Shown: piece after piece, positions 24,328 through 36,481 of the stretch
Position numbering within the stretch: position 1 is the first letter of the stretch
Layout of the letters: every line of letters begins with the position of its first letter
Assembly (NCBI GenBank): GCA_017453665.1
Contig: JAFTEM010000026.1
Coordinates: 14,216 to 78,215 of the forward strand
Reading direction: 5' to 3'
From: a bacterium
Lineage (GTDB): Bacteria; Patescibacteria; JAEDAM01; Absconditabacterales; Absconditicoccaceae
DNA: 64,000 nucleotides
The notes under the pieces: generated by a model
The model's input: only the letters and a program-made list of their open reading frames with translations
Database searches by the model: none
What the model was told of the DNA's origin: nothing
Program-made: the position numbers and the translations under genes

Positions 24328-26172
24328 ATGGGAATTCATAAGCTACCAGATTTTGTTATTAATAGATTGAAGGCTTGAGAAATTGTTCAAAGACCAGCTT
24401 CATTACTTAAAGAATTGGTAGAAAATTCGTTAGATGCTTGAGCTAATAAGATAGAAATTACAATTAATGATTGAGGAAAAACTTTTTTATCTGTTCAAGA
24501 TGATGGTTCTTGAATAGAACTTTCTGATATGGATCTTTTGTTAGAAAGATATGCTACTTCTAAGATTGCCACAGAAAAAGATTTATATTCATTAGAATCT
24601 TATGGGTTTCGTTGAGAAGCATTAGCGAGTATTGCGGAGGTGAGTAAAATTTCTGTTTTGACGAAGACAAAGTATGCTGAAATCGGGACAAAGTTAGTTA
24701 GAAGAGGGAATGAAAATGTAGTAAGACATATGTGAGTTCCTTTTGAACATGGTACATTGATAACAGTGGAAGATTTATTCTATAATGTTCCTGCTAGATT
24801 GAAATTTTTAAGGTCTGCGCAGACAGAGTTTTATTATTGTTATAATTATTTTGTTGATGTTGCATTATTTCATTATGATAAAGCTTTTGTATTAAAGAAA
24901 AATGATAAAATTGTGTTTGATTTAAAAGATTCTCGTGAACTTCAACCTAGAATTTTAGAGCTTTATAAAAAAGATTGGGGAGATAAATTAATTCCTTTTA
25001 CACAAAAAGAAGAAGGAATTAGTATGAGAGGAATTTTGTCGGATTCTTCATTACGTTTTGGTTCGGCTGAGAATATTAAAATTTATGTTAATGGACGTCC
25101 TGTACAAGATAGAATTATTAAAAGGGCATTGCTTGATGCTTATTCAAGACAAATAGCTCCAGGGGAATATCCTATGGCGATACTTATGTTAGAAGTTGAT
25201 CCCGAAAATGTTGATGTTAATGTTCATCCTTGAAAATTAGAGGTAAAGTTTTCTGATTCACAAAGAGTTTACCAGTTTGTTCATGATCATGTAAGTGATA
25301 TTTTATGAAAACATAAAATTTGAGCTGCGGGTGTTGAATTCTTTAAGATGCAAGAGAAGAATAATGATGTTAAAGCACCATCTTGGATAGAAACTTGAGA
25401 GGCTCCACGTTTTGTTCAACCACATACTTTTTCAACTACTTCTTCTTGAAAACCAGATTTTACTAGCATGTTTGATGCTGTTTCTATAGGAGATGGAGAA
25501 ACAAAAAGAAGGGTAGAACAGGAGCGTCTTTGACTTGAACCTGTAGGAGCTCAGATTTCTAGTTTTTCTTCTTTTGATCAATGAGATGTGAAAGATCAAT
25601 ATTTTTTCCATCCTGATTTATGAGAATATCAGATTTTAGGGCAGGCATGGAACTCTTATATTGTTTTACAATCTGATAAAGCATTATACTGGATAGATCA
25701 GCATGCTTTAGCTGAAAGAATTGCTTTTGAGAAGATGAAGCTTTCTCAAGATCATTCACCTGAAAATCTTTTACAACCATTGAAATTTGAGATAACACAA
25801 ATTCCTAACTTGGAGGAGAAGATCGAAGAGTTGAATGGTTTAGGATTTGAGATTTCTATGTTATCTTCATCTGTTGTGGTTATTTATGCTATACCTAAAG
25901 TATTTGTTCAGTATCCTATTGATATGCAGACACTCCTTAATCATGTTCTTTATCTAGAGAAAATTACGTTTGATCATCTTTTAGATTGAATTTATGCTAC
26001 TAAGGCATGCAAGGGATCTATAAAGGCATGACATAAGTTATCATATTTACAGATGCAACAACTTGTTCAAGATGGTTTTGAGCATATCCCAGGTATGTTT
26101 GTTTGTCAGCATTGAAGACCGTTCTTTATTAAAATGGAAAAATGAGATATAGATAAATTGTTTGATAGATAA
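24328..26172 (+). CDS. mutL: DNA mismatch repair protein MutL
   Basis: 614 residues. N-terminal GHKL ATPase: LKELVENSLDAGA, QDDGSGIE, YGFRGEALASIAEVS and NVPARLKFL; DVNVHPGKLEVKF closes the transducer domain. The C-terminal domain carries DQHALAERIAFE, an exact DQHAx2Ex4E endonuclease motif (about residue 457), plus TKACKGSIKAG and CQHGRPFF. It therefore should be a nicking MutL as in bacteria lacking MutH. It pairs functionally with mutS at 6504. Starts at ATG beginning the family's MGIHKLPDFVINRLKAGEIV block. Confidence 0.97.
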
Positions 26173-26196
26173 ATTTTAGTTTGTTTAGTTATAAAA

Positions 26197-26367
26197 ATGG
26201 TAGATGAAAGTGCTATTTCAGAGGCAGAAAAAATTACTAACCGTAAGATGGTATCTAGAAGAATTGAGGAACAAAAAAGATTTATAAAAAGTGCTTTGTA
26301 TAGAGAAATTGTTGGTGATGAGGATGATGAAATAGAGTGATATGAAGAAGATTATATGGCGAACTAA
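26197..26367 (+). CDS. Small charged hypothetical protein
   Basis: 56 residues, highly charged; N-terminal part likely helical (SEAEKITNRKMVSRRIEEQK), C-terminal part acidic (GDEDDEIEGYEEDY). No family recognised. It lies between mutL (24 bases upstream) and the exported SLH-like gene (22 bases downstream) in the same direction, with one TGA as Gly. Confidence 0.5.
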
Positions 26368-26389
26368 TTTTTATTTTTTCTTTGCTTTC

Positions 26390-27313
26390 ATGAAAAATTT
26401 ATTTTTTCTTATCCTTTGATTCTTTTTTTTTCAGGTAAATGTTTTTGCTGCGTATTTGGATAATTATCCAGATTCTTTTAAACTAGAACTTGTCCCTGAT
26501 AATTTAATTGAGAATCAGGAAGCATCGTTAAAAATTACCGCTTTGAAGAATTGAAAAGTTATGAAAAATTATGAAGGGAATATTGCAATTTGGGTGGAAG
26601 ATTTAGAAGGATATATTTTACAATCCAAAGATGCTATTATTCCTGATTGAGGATGGTGAACATTTAGAGCAAGTGATGCTTGAGAGAAATTTTTTTCAAA
26701 TGAAGTTATTATTAAAAAGAAAGGGGAATATCTTTTGAAAGTGTCAGAATTTGTCGATGATAATATTTCATGATCAGTTGCATTTAAGGTATTAGCAGAG
26801 GATTCTTGATTGAAAGAATTGATGAGTTATTCTCAGGAGTATATAGATGCTTATAATTGGGCATATGAAAGAGGAATAACTACTCAATCTTTAGATAAGG
26901 CTAATTTATTATGACCAATCACAAGACAAGCAATGGCTAAGATGATTGTGATTTTTTCTGAAAATGTTCTTAATAAAGCTTGAGATGTCACTTTGTGATG
27001 TGATTTTATAGATTTTGATATCGCTGATGATTTAAAAAGCTATGTTAAAAAATCATGTCAGATGGGGATTATGTGACAATGAGTATCAAATTTTAATCCT
27101 TCGTGAACATTATCAAGAGCTCAATTTTGAACAATTTTATCAAGAGTGCTTTGGTGAAATGCCTATGAATGAGGAACTCCTTATTATCAAAAACATTTGG
27201 AGAAATTAAAATCTAGTGGTATTATGAGTAAAATTGAAAATGCAGAGACAAAAGAAGAACAGAGGTGAAACGTAATGATAATGTTAAAGAGGGCTGAGAA
27301 ACTATTTGAATAA
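26390..27313 (+). CDS. Exported protein with S-layer-homology-like C-terminus
   Basis: 307 residues. Signal peptide MKNLFFLILGFFFFQVNVFA. A beta-rich domain (about residues 25-145) is followed by repeats typical of SLH domains: EYIDAYNWAYERGITTQ, ITRQAMAKMIVIFSENVL, then DFIDFDIADDLKSYVKKSCQMGIMGQG and FNPSGTLSRAQFGTILSRVL, matching the SLH pattern of W/Y-x-x-A-GI...F.P...I.R...A. SLH domains bind secondary cell-wall polymers. In this phylum they are common on surface proteins; here it would hold the protein at the envelope. Confidence 0.8.
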
Positions 27314-27518
27314 GGTGGTTTTTGTTGGAATTCTTTTGGGGAGATGATTTGAAAGAATGAGAATATTTCATTTATGATTATAAAACTTTCTCAATTTTTG
27401 AAAAATTCTGATATACACTTATTTAAATATTTTATTAGAGTTTATTAGTGTTTGTATTTGGAAAATTTGGAGAAAGAGTTCACGTTGAACAGATTTTTCT
27501 TAGAACTTAAAATCTTAT

Positions 27519-28031
27519 CTATCCTTCCAACCATCTTTCAACGGTATCTTTAGAGGAGTGGGCAGCACTTCAACGGATAGCTAATCAATCAAAAATCATA
27601 GCTCAAGAACAAATCTCCTCAAGTTGTTCAGGAATCTCTCCTAATCAAGATCCTTCATGGGTAGTAAATGGTCTAACAATCTTTTTTTCTCGATTAAGTT
27701 TTTCTAGTTGTGTAACCATAGGCTGAGGGAGTACTCATCGATATACAGGAGCTCAAATATAGATAACTTCATATTCATCGATGCTTGATAATTCTTGAAC
27801 AAGTTCAGGTCTTTCATTATTTCTTTGTTCTTCTTGAGCTTGTTTAATACAAGTATCATAATCTTTTGCATAAGGAATTTTTCTTTCAACTTTGAACATG
27901 TCAGCTCCTGAAAGTTCTTGAATAAATTCAGCAACAATTTCTGTGTTTCATTTCTCTACAAATCAAACTCAATAATTCTCATCAGCTCTTGAGAAATAAA
28001 TAATGATACTTCTCTTACTTTTATATGACAT
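27519..28031 (-). CDS. Flavodoxin-like protein
   Basis: 170 residues. RSIIIYFSRADENYGVGFVEKGNTEIVAEFI carries the flavodoxin first strand and phosphate loop, although the loop is longer than the classical TxTGNT. IYIGAPVYRGVLPQPMVTQL is the flavin-side loop (usual IGxPxYxGxxP), and FTTHEGSGLGEIPEQL is the third loop. This is the flavodoxin_4 type of FMN protein used as a low-potential electron carrier or quinone reductase. Its redox partner is not in the window. Confidence 0.85.
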
Positions 28032-28142
28032 GGGGGATAGGATTATACGATATAAAGATATTCGTAGTGTTATAATTATGCATAAAAATACAATACTAAT
28101 TTCGGTCATTTCATGCCTAAAACTTTCAAAAAGAAATAAAAA

Positions 28143-28166
28143 AAGAGAATTTTTTTAAATTCTCTT
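28143..28166 (-). terminator. Intrinsic terminator
   Basis: A perfect 10-base-pair stem (28143-28152 with 28157-28166) and a 4-base loop, followed on the minus strand by a run of eight T before ATTTC. It lies just past the stop of the minus-strand gene at 28190. Confidence 0.75.
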
Positions 28167-28189
28167 CCTCTATCCCTATCGTTGCAAAA

Positions 28190-28603
28190 TTAATCATCTC
28201 AACAATCATTATAAATTGACATCTCATAATCAGCAGCGGCAATAGTATATCTCGTAATATAATTCTCAATTTGATTATTATCCTCATTAAGAAGTGTTTG
28301 ATATGTCTCATGAAGACTACCTACAAAATCTTGATTGATACATCATTTTTCCTCAGCATAATGAATCATTTCAAGGTACTTACTTTCTAAATCAAATTTT
28401 TTAGAAAGAAGGTCTCAATCTTTTCAAACGATATTGTATCAAAAAATTTCAACTTTTTGAATAATATTTTTTACTCATGAATAAAGAGCGATTTGTTCAG
28501 CTGGATGGTTTTCTAAATAGAAAAAACATGCAACTAAAAGGACACTTCCAATAAGGAGTTTGAATATGTTTCAAATAAAAGTAGCTTTATCTTCTTGACT
28601 CAT
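28190..28603 (-). CDS. Single-pass membrane protein, unknown function
   Basis: 137 residues. One membrane helix near the N-terminus (NIFKLLIGSVLLVACFFYL) and a soluble, mainly helical and acidic C-terminal part with Cys pairs (EKGCINQDF, NDCGDD). No family recognised. It is upstream of the flavodoxin gene but separated from it by a terminator. Confidence 0.6.
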
Positions 28604-28681
28604 AGAATACTAAAATAACCAATAATTAAAACCTGTATAAGAAAAGCTTATACTAAGAAAAAATTTTTTTTATTTTTTCAA

Positions 28682-29110
28682 TTACTTCTTTTTTGATGCT
28701 TTTTTATTTCAACCACATTTTTCAATAAGATCTTCAATATATCCATCAAAATATCCAGAAACACATAGAATACCTAATAAAAGAAGAAGAACTCACCAAA
28801 TGAAAGCTCTCAATTTCCAAAGAGCCCAAATTAGTAAAATAATTCAAAGAATTGTAGTAACTTTTTCAACAGTAGAAGATTTTTTCCACCATTTAGAAAC
28901 TCCAGTAGCAGCTTTTTTCGTTTTTTCTGCTCCTTCTTCAAATTTGTCTCCTAATTCTTCAGCTACATCTGCCATTTTGTCAGAAACTTCATCAAATTTT
29001 TTGGCAGCAGCTTTACCAACTTTTTCTGCTTTCTTTCCAAATTCACTAGCAGCAGCTGATGCTTTTTCTGCAGCTTCTTCAATTTTTTTTGATGTCTTTT
29101 TTTCTTTCAT
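28682..29110 (-). CDS. Ala/Lys-rich helical protein with C-terminal membrane segments
   Basis: 142 residues. The first 80 residues are almost pure Lys/Glu/Ala amphipathic helix with 11-residue-like periodicity (AAEKASAAASEFGKKAEKV, AKKFDEVSDKMADVAEEL), reminiscent of YtxH or LEA-type stress proteins. GVSKWWKKSS precedes two hydrophobic stretches (TTILGIILLIWALW and WGVLLLLLGILCVSGYF). Function unknown; likely membrane-associated stress or envelope protein. Confidence 0.65.
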
Positions 29111-29246
29111 TTATTCTATGTTTAATAGATAAAACTACTTTCCTTTTAGTAATTTTGAGTGCATATGCAAGAGAATTTCGAAAAATTCGTTGCCTTTCTC
29201 CACTATTTTTATATAAAAAAGCAACTTTATTTCTCCATTATAAAAA

Positions 29247-30002
29247 ATGACTCGATATTTTTTATACGCACTAATAGCAGTTATCATAATTTCACTTGCC
29301 TCATTAGTGTGACTTTTTACCTTCTGAATAAAGAACGAAAAACTAGAGAAAATATTAATCTATTTTGTAGCATTTTCAGCATGAGCACTTTTGTGAGATG
29401 TATTCTTCCATCTTCTTCCAGAATTAACAGAAGAAAATAATCTTTCAATGACATTTGCCTGAGGTCTTATTCTCTGATGAATTGTTATGTGACTTTTTAT
29501 TGAAAAAGTGATCCATCGGAATCACTGTCATCATGCAGAGTCTAAGGATCATCCTCATCCATTAGCAATTATGAATTTAGTATGAGATTTCTTTCATAAT
29601 TTCATCGATTGACTTATAATTTGAGCAAGTTTTTTGGTCTCTCTACCTGCATGAATTTCGACATCTCTAGCTGTTCTTTTCCATGAGATTCCACAAGAAA
29701 TGTGAGATTTTGCAGTCCTAGTGCACTGATGATATAAAAAATGAAAAGCAATTTTGATGAACTTCTTAACAGCTCTGAGTGCAGTATTCTGAGTTATTCT
29801 AACTTTTATGTTGTGATCAAATGTAGAAAATATCCATCATTATCTTATCCCTATAGCAATAGGAATGTTTATTTATATTGCATGATCAGACCTTATCCCA
29901 GAAATTAATAAACATAATCAAAAAGTAAGCACTTCTTTATTCCAAATCCTAATGTTTATTATAGGTTCAGGAGTGATGTTCTGCTTACTTTATTTAGAAT
30001 AG
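29247..30002 (+). CDS. ZIP-family metal (zinc) transporter
   Basis: 251 residues with about seven or eight hydrophobic segments. GDFFHNFIDGLIIGASF (helix IV) and LAVLFHEIPQEMGDFAVLV (helix V) are the ZIP metal-binding helices, and the loop HRNHCHHAESKDHPHP is the usual His-rich cytosolic loop. ZIP proteins import Zn or other divalent metals. It converges on the ATPase gene at 30010, and its terminator lies inside that gene's 3' end. Confidence 0.92.
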
Positions 30003-30009
30003 AAATTAT

Positions 30010-32937
30010 TTAGAGTTGAGTCCAAACAACTCTTTTTTCTCCATTAATATCTTTAAATTCATGAGCTTTAACTTTGATTTTATCTCAGATATTATAATAT
30101 TTTTTCCAATCGACACCATCAGGTGCAACAATCTGCTTCTTGTGTAATAATCCTTCAACTCATTTTACGGTAATAAACATTCAATAATTATACATCAATT
30201 TTACGTATCCATCATATTCTTCTCATAATTTGATATTATCGACACTGAAGTTTCATTCTTGAGTTGGAGCTTTTCATCTTCCTCATTTAAACTCAGAAGT
30301 CTTCTTTGGAACAGCTCATCTTCTATCTTGTTTTGGTGCTTTCTTTTCTAAATTCTCGATATTAGGGACAAGTTTTAAAAAGTCTGTAGTCTCAGGATTG
30401 AATCAAGATTTCTCATAAATCTCTTTAAGTTGTTTCTCAACCTCTTCCTTACTACCAATCCAAATGGTTAAAGGTTTCTTATTATTGCAAACCAATGTCT
30501 TATATTGCCAAATACTAACGTAAAAATGAAGTTCAGTATTTGCATCTAATTTAACAACCTTTCATTTAGGAACTTGGAGTTTTGCATAATTCTCGATCCC
30601 TTGAGGTTGGGTATACCAAATCATTTTATGATTTCATTGTTCAATATCTACAATCATAGCATCAGCTCTTCTGTCTTCGATAGATGCATCAACAAACCAG
30701 TTTGTATTCTGTTGTACCTGAAAATCTTGTAAGTTTTTAGCTTCTTTTTCACTTAGTCAAAGTCCTTCAAATCTGGCTTGTTCAGCAACTTTTTCTTGTG
30801 CAGAAAATGACTTTTTATTCCAAGCATTCATAAGAGTTTCAAGCTGTCCTCTTTCCATAGCATATCTTTGTCTTGATTGTTTCCTTATTTTTTCAATATA
30901 TGCAATATCTCCCTCTGCTTTATATGGAGGAAGTGTCTTCATACTAAATGGATCAGAAGAGATACCATCAACCATTAATCTTGTATATGCAGTATATTTT
31001 GGAAGAGAAATTAGGTCGTTAGTACTTACCATCTCTTTATATTGAGAGGTCATTACTGCTGCATCATCATATCCTAAAGTGAATGAAAAAATGGTTCCTA
31101 CATTACCAAAGATAGCATCTTTAATAGTTGTATCTAGCTGAGATGTATATTGGTTAGCAACAATAAGTGATAACTTATATTTCCTTGCCTCAGAAAGAAT
31201 CGTAGCAAATGATTTTGTAGCAAAGTTCTGGAACTCATCGATATAAAGATAGAAAGGTTTTCTTAAATGACTTGCGGTATCAGCTCTTCCCATCGCATCA
31301 ATCTGAATTTTAGTAACAAGAAGTGATCAAATCATATTTGCATTATCTTCTCAAATTTTTCCTTTAGAAAGATTAACTAAGATGATTTTCCCTTCATCCA
31401 TAGCCTTTCTAAGACTTAATTTTGTTCTAGGTTGTCCAAAAATATTTCTAACAAGTCTAGATGAAAGAAATTGTCCTACTTTATTGGTGATAGGTCATAC
31501 AGCTTCTTCTCTTTGTTTATCTTGCCATTTATTAAACTCATTATTCCAGAACTTTAAAAGAACAGAATCGTGAATATGAGAAATAACCTCTTCACGGAAT
31601 TCTTTATCAGTTAATACCCTTAAAATATGCATTAATGTTGCATTAGGATAATCAATAACTGATAGAACAACATTTCTTAAAATATATTCAAGTCTAGGTC
31701 CCCAACTATTATCAAAAAGTTTTTGAAAGGTAGATACTACTCAAGAAGCAATCCTATTTTTTTCATCTTCATTATCAGCTTGAAGAAGATTAAATCAGAT
31801 AGGATATTCAGCATCTCCTACATCAAATAAAATAACATCATTGATACGGTGTGAAGGAATATATTCTAATAAATCATCAACAAGTTCTCCATGAGGGTCT
31901 AAAAGACAAAGTCAATTCCCAGCTCTCATGTCAGAAATAATCATATTGTTAATGAATGTTGATTTACCAGTTCAGGTCTTTCAAACAATATACATATGTC
32001 TAAATTTATCTTCTTCACGAATTCAAAATCTAATCTTATCTCATCTATAATCCGTATCTCAAAGCAGTGTCAATTCTTTCTCTGGGGTATTCTCTGGAGT
32101 AGGAATATTTGTAGGATAAGAAAGTTTTCTATAAAGAGTATAATCTAATCCTTTAATGAAATTGATCTTTGTTGGTAAATGAAATACATTAATAGCTTGA
32201 GAAAAACTTACAGGTATCCATTCTTTCTTTTCTTTTTTTTCAAAACTTCAGCTTGAAAGAAAAGGTGCAAAAACAGAATTTAAGAGAGTAGTAAGTCACT
32301 CTTTTGCATATGGATCAGCTGTCTCGATGCTATACCAAATACTCATTAATAAATCTTTTGGCTCTTCTTTTTTCTCTTCTCCCTCTTTTTTCTCTTCTTT
32401 TTTAGCACCTCCTCACCAAATATAATTCATTCATTTTTTTATTTTTCAGATGAATTTTGTAAAATCATCTTCTTCAAGTTTGAAAGTATAATCAAATTCT
32501 ATTCTTAATGTCGAATTTTTATCAACGTTTTGAAATACGGCAAATATATCTGTCATAGGATCAAGATAAGATCCATCTTTAGTAAATTCTTCTTTAGTTT
32601 TTAAGACTCAAGTAGTCTCTCTTCCAGTAAAAATACTTTCTTTAGTAAGTCAAAGATACACCTTTTCTTTAGCAAGAGGAAGGCGTTGTGTCTCACTTAA
32701 ATCAGATGTCGTAAATGTTGTGAAAAAAGTATTTTGAAAATAAGCCTGAAAATCTCTAGGTAATTTAACGAATAATTGGATATGAGTATTATTTCAATAA
32801 ATGATGAATGAAATTTTTTTAGTCTTTAATGATATGAGATTTTTTATAACTTTTTCCCAATGTCCCACTCAAAGATCATTATCCTTGAATGGCTTGATTT
32901 GAAAATAAACATATTTAGAAATTTTTTGTTCAGGCAT
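30010..32937 (-). CDS. Conjugation-type (TraG/VirD4/VirB4-like) P-loop ATPase with C-terminal S1 domain
   Basis: 975 residues, no membrane helix seen. MYIVGKTGTGKSTFINNMI (about residues 315-333) is Walker A, with two of its glycines as TGA; LLDPHGELVDDLL follows; FYLYIDEFQNFATKSF (about 560) is Walker B and ARKYKLSLIVANQYTSQL is the sensor block typical of type IV secretion coupling or DUF87 proteins. The last 75 residues (GEEYDGYVKLMYNYGMFITV, GVEGLLHKKQI, YYNIGDKIKVKAHE) form an S1/OB nucleic-acid-binding domain. Before Walker A there is an unusual 290-residue N-terminal region. No relaxase or other conjugation gene is in the window; the role could be DNA transfer or uptake. Confidence 0.85.
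30012..30040 (+). terminator. Terminator of the ZIP transporter gene
   Basis: AGAGTTG (30012-30018) pairs with CAACTCT (30027-30033), followed by a T run (30034-30038). The hairpin starts 10 bases after the transporter TAG and lies inside the last codons of the convergent ATPase gene. Confidence 0.65.
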
Positions 32938-33150
32938 TGGTTTATTACTTTTCTTTATTAAATTTTCTTTACTAAAAATATTATATGTAATTTTTTAAAA
33001 AAATCAACATATATTTAATTTTTTTAAGAAAATAGAAATAGGGGCTGATAGTAATTAAATGCCGATTTTTTTCCTCACTTTTACTTGCAATTGCACTATC
33101 AAATACTAAATTAAGATTACTTATTTTTTTAATAGATTTTAATATTTCAG

Positions 33151-35691
33151 ATGACAATTGATTTAACAAAAATTGCTGATAAATGGCAAAAAGAATGGAA
33201 TGATAAGAAGATTTATACAACAAAAGAATGAGGGAATAAACCTAAATATTATATTCTAGATATGTTCCCATATCCAAGTGGAGCAGGACTTCATGTAGGA
33301 CATCCAAAAGGATATATCGCATCAGATACAATAGCAAGAAAAAAACTTCTTCAAGGATATAACGTATTACATCCAATGGGATTTGATACATTTTGACTTT
33401 GAACAGAGCAGTATGCTATCGATCATAAAATGAAGCCACAAGTTGTTGCAAAACAGAATATTGATACCTATATCAAACAACTTGAAAATATAGGATTTAC
33501 GTATGATTGGACAAGAAGTTTCTCTACAGCAGATCCTGAATATTTCAAATGGACACAATCAATTTTCTTAAAATTCTATAATCATTATTATGATGAAGAA
33601 GCTAAGAAAGCAAAACCATTATCAGAATTAGAGGCTAAATTAAAGGCAGAATGAAAAACAACTGAAGAAATAAAAAAAATTCTTGATAGTGAAAGACTTG
33701 CATATATTGATTATAAACCAATTAATTGGTGTCCTCATTGTAAAACAGGGTTAGCAAACGAAGATCTTGAAGACGGAATGTGTGAAAGATGTTGAAATCC
33801 TGTAGAGCAAAGACCTATGAAACAGTGGGTACTTAGAATTACAAAATATGCAGAAAGACTTATAGAATGACTCGATGGACTTGATTGGGATGAATCAATG
33901 AAAGAACTTGAAAGAAATTGGATTGGTAAATCTTCATGAACTCAATTTAAAATGCCAATCAAAGATTCACACGACTATTTTGAGGTGTATACAACAAGAG
34001 TTGATACTGTCTTTTGAATGACATTTGTTGTAATGGCGCCAGAACATCCATTAGTAGATTCAATTACAACGCCAGAATATAAGGACGCTGTTGAAAATTA
34101 TAAACAACAAGCAAAATATAAGACTCAACTAGAAAGAACAGAACTTCAAAAAGAAAAAACATGACAATTTACATGAGCATATGCTATTAATCCATTCAAT
34201 GGAAAAGAAGTTCCAATTTATATAGGAGATTATGTATTGGCAAATTATGGAACAGGAGTTGTTATGGCAGTTCCTGCACATGATGAAAGAGACTTTGATT
34301 TTGCTAAAAAACATAATATTCCAGTTATTCAAAGTATCCTCTCAGAAAAAACAAATGAACATTATGATTTTGATGCATTAGAGAGTCTACCAGAAATAGC
34401 AACAGAGAAAGGAGTTTTGATTGATTCTTGAGAGTTCTCATGATTAACATCAGAAGCTGCTATTAAAGCAATGCAAAAATGGTTAAAAGAGAATAATATG
34501 TGATCAGAAAAAATCAATTATAAAATCCAAGATTGGGTATTCTCTCGCCAAAGATATCGATGAGAACCATTCCCTGTTGTATTCTGTCCAGAACACTGAA
34601 CAGTTCCTTTACAAGAATCAGACCTTCCATTAACCTTGCCTGATGTTGAACATTACGAACCAACAGGAACAGAAGAATGACCTTTAGCAGAAGTTAGTGA
34701 TTGGATAAATACAAAATGTCCTATCTGCTGAAAAGACGCAAAAAGAGAATCAAATACAATGCCAGGTTGGGCAGGATCAAGTTGGTATTGGTTAAGATAT
34801 ATGGATCCACATAACCATGATGAAATGCTATCTAAAGAAAGAGATGAATATCGAAGAAATGTAGATGTCTATATCTGAGGAGCAGAACATGTAACAAGAC
34901 ATATGATTTATGCAAGATTTTGGCAAAACTTCTTGTACGATTTATGATTAGTATGTGAAAAAGAACCATTTAAGAAATACCAAAAAGTAGGTCTTATTAT
35001 GGCTGAAGACGGAAGGAAAATGTCAAAAAGACGGTGAAATGTTGTAAATCCAGATGATATTATTGCAGAATATTGAGCAGATGTTTTCAGAACATATGAA
35101 ATGTTTATGTGACCATTTGATCAATATATCTCATGGAATACAAATGGTATAAAAGGAGTAAAGAAATTCTTAGATAAAGTCGTTGCTCTTCGAGACAAAG
35201 TTGATGCTTCTTTATCACAAGAAGATAAAAAAATAACAACACTTCTTCATCAAACAATTAAAAAGCTTACACAAGAAATAGATGATTTTAAGTTTAATAC
35301 CTCTATTTCTCAGTTGATGATTTTAGTAAACGTATTAACAGAACAAGAAAAAATAGCAAAATCAACAATCGAAACATTGGCACTTTTAATAGCTCCATTT
35401 GCTCCTCATCTGGCAGAAGAATTCTGGAATCTCTTAGGAAACGAGTTCTCAATTTTTACAACATGAAAATGGCCAGAATATGATGAAAAATTCTTAGTTG
35501 CAGCAGAAGTAACATTAGCAATCCAATTTAATGGAAAAATGAGAGGAACTCTAGAGATGCCTGCTGATGCAACACAAGAAGAGGTTTTAGAAGCTATTAA
35601 ACAAAACGAAAAATTGAATAGTTATCTTAGTTCATGAGAACCAAAGAAAATTATTTTCATCCCTTGAAAAATTATGAATATAATCCTTTAA
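33151..35691 (+). CDS. leuS: Leucyl-tRNA synthetase
   Basis: 846 residues, full length. [12 protein letters not shown] (near residue 40) is the HIGH-type motif; WCPHCKTGL with CERCGNPV is the zinc knuckle; [19 protein letters not shown] marks the CP1 editing domain; [13 protein letters not shown] is the conserved catalytic segment; [16 protein letters not shown] (near residue 620) is the KMSKS loop with Arg in the last position. The anticodon-binding and short C-terminal domains follow. It is preceded by a 213-base AT-rich gap and followed by the first patatin gene. Confidence 0.98.
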
Positions 35692-35703
35692 TTGAGAAAA
35701 GAA

Positions 35704-36471
35704 ATGATGACAGGTAACGATAATTACGTTTTGACGATTTCAGGATGAGGTTCAAAGGGGATGTATGCTTGTTGAATCCTTAAGGCGATAGAGGAATTGG
35801 ATATTAAAAAGAACATTCAGGCTGTATATTGAGTAAGTGCATGAGCATTAACATGAGCATATCGATTAAGCTGATGGAAAGCTGAAAATATTTACAAAAA
35901 GTATGTAGAGAGCTGACTTTTTTCAATAAAAAATCTTTCCTTGTTTCCAATGAAAGGATTAATGAAAACTGGAACAATAGAGAAAATAGTTGAGGGAGAG
36001 ATGAAGAAAACCTTTGAGCAATTAGAAATTCCTTTATATATTTGAGCAACAGATCTTCTAAAATGAAAATTTATGGTTTATAATTCAGGAGAGCTTCAAA
36101 GCGCAGTACTTTGAAGTCTAGCACTTCCTGGTATCTTTGCTCCAGTAGAATATGAAGGAGCACTTCTTGTAGATTGAGGAATTATAAACAATTTTCCTAT
36201 TGATATAGCGAAAAAAAACTATCCTAAAGCAAAACATATCGGAATCCTTCTCTCAAAATTTAAAAAGAATCAAAAAATTACAAATTTACTTGATACCTTA
36301 CAAGTAACTTACGATTTATTACTTAGAGGGCATTTAAGTCAATCATTTAATGAAGCAGATATTCTCTTTTATAGAGATCTAAAGACCTGAACTGTAGAAA
36401 GTAATGAAAAAAAACTTCAGCATCTCTTTGACTTATGATATAAAGACTGATTAGAAGCTTTTAGTTCCTAA
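35704..36471 (+). CDS. Patatin-like phospholipase 1
   Basis: 255 residues. ISGGGSKGMYACGIL (oxyanion hole), VYGVSAGALTGAY (nucleophile Ser in GxSxG) and LLVDGGIINNFPID (catalytic Asp in DGG) give the complete Ser-Asp dyad of patatin lipases. No signal peptide, so it acts inside the cell on lipids or is exported by a specialised route. Starts 12 bases after leuS; an identical-type gene follows after 10 bases. Confidence 0.93.
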
Positions 36472-36481
36472 TATCCACGTT

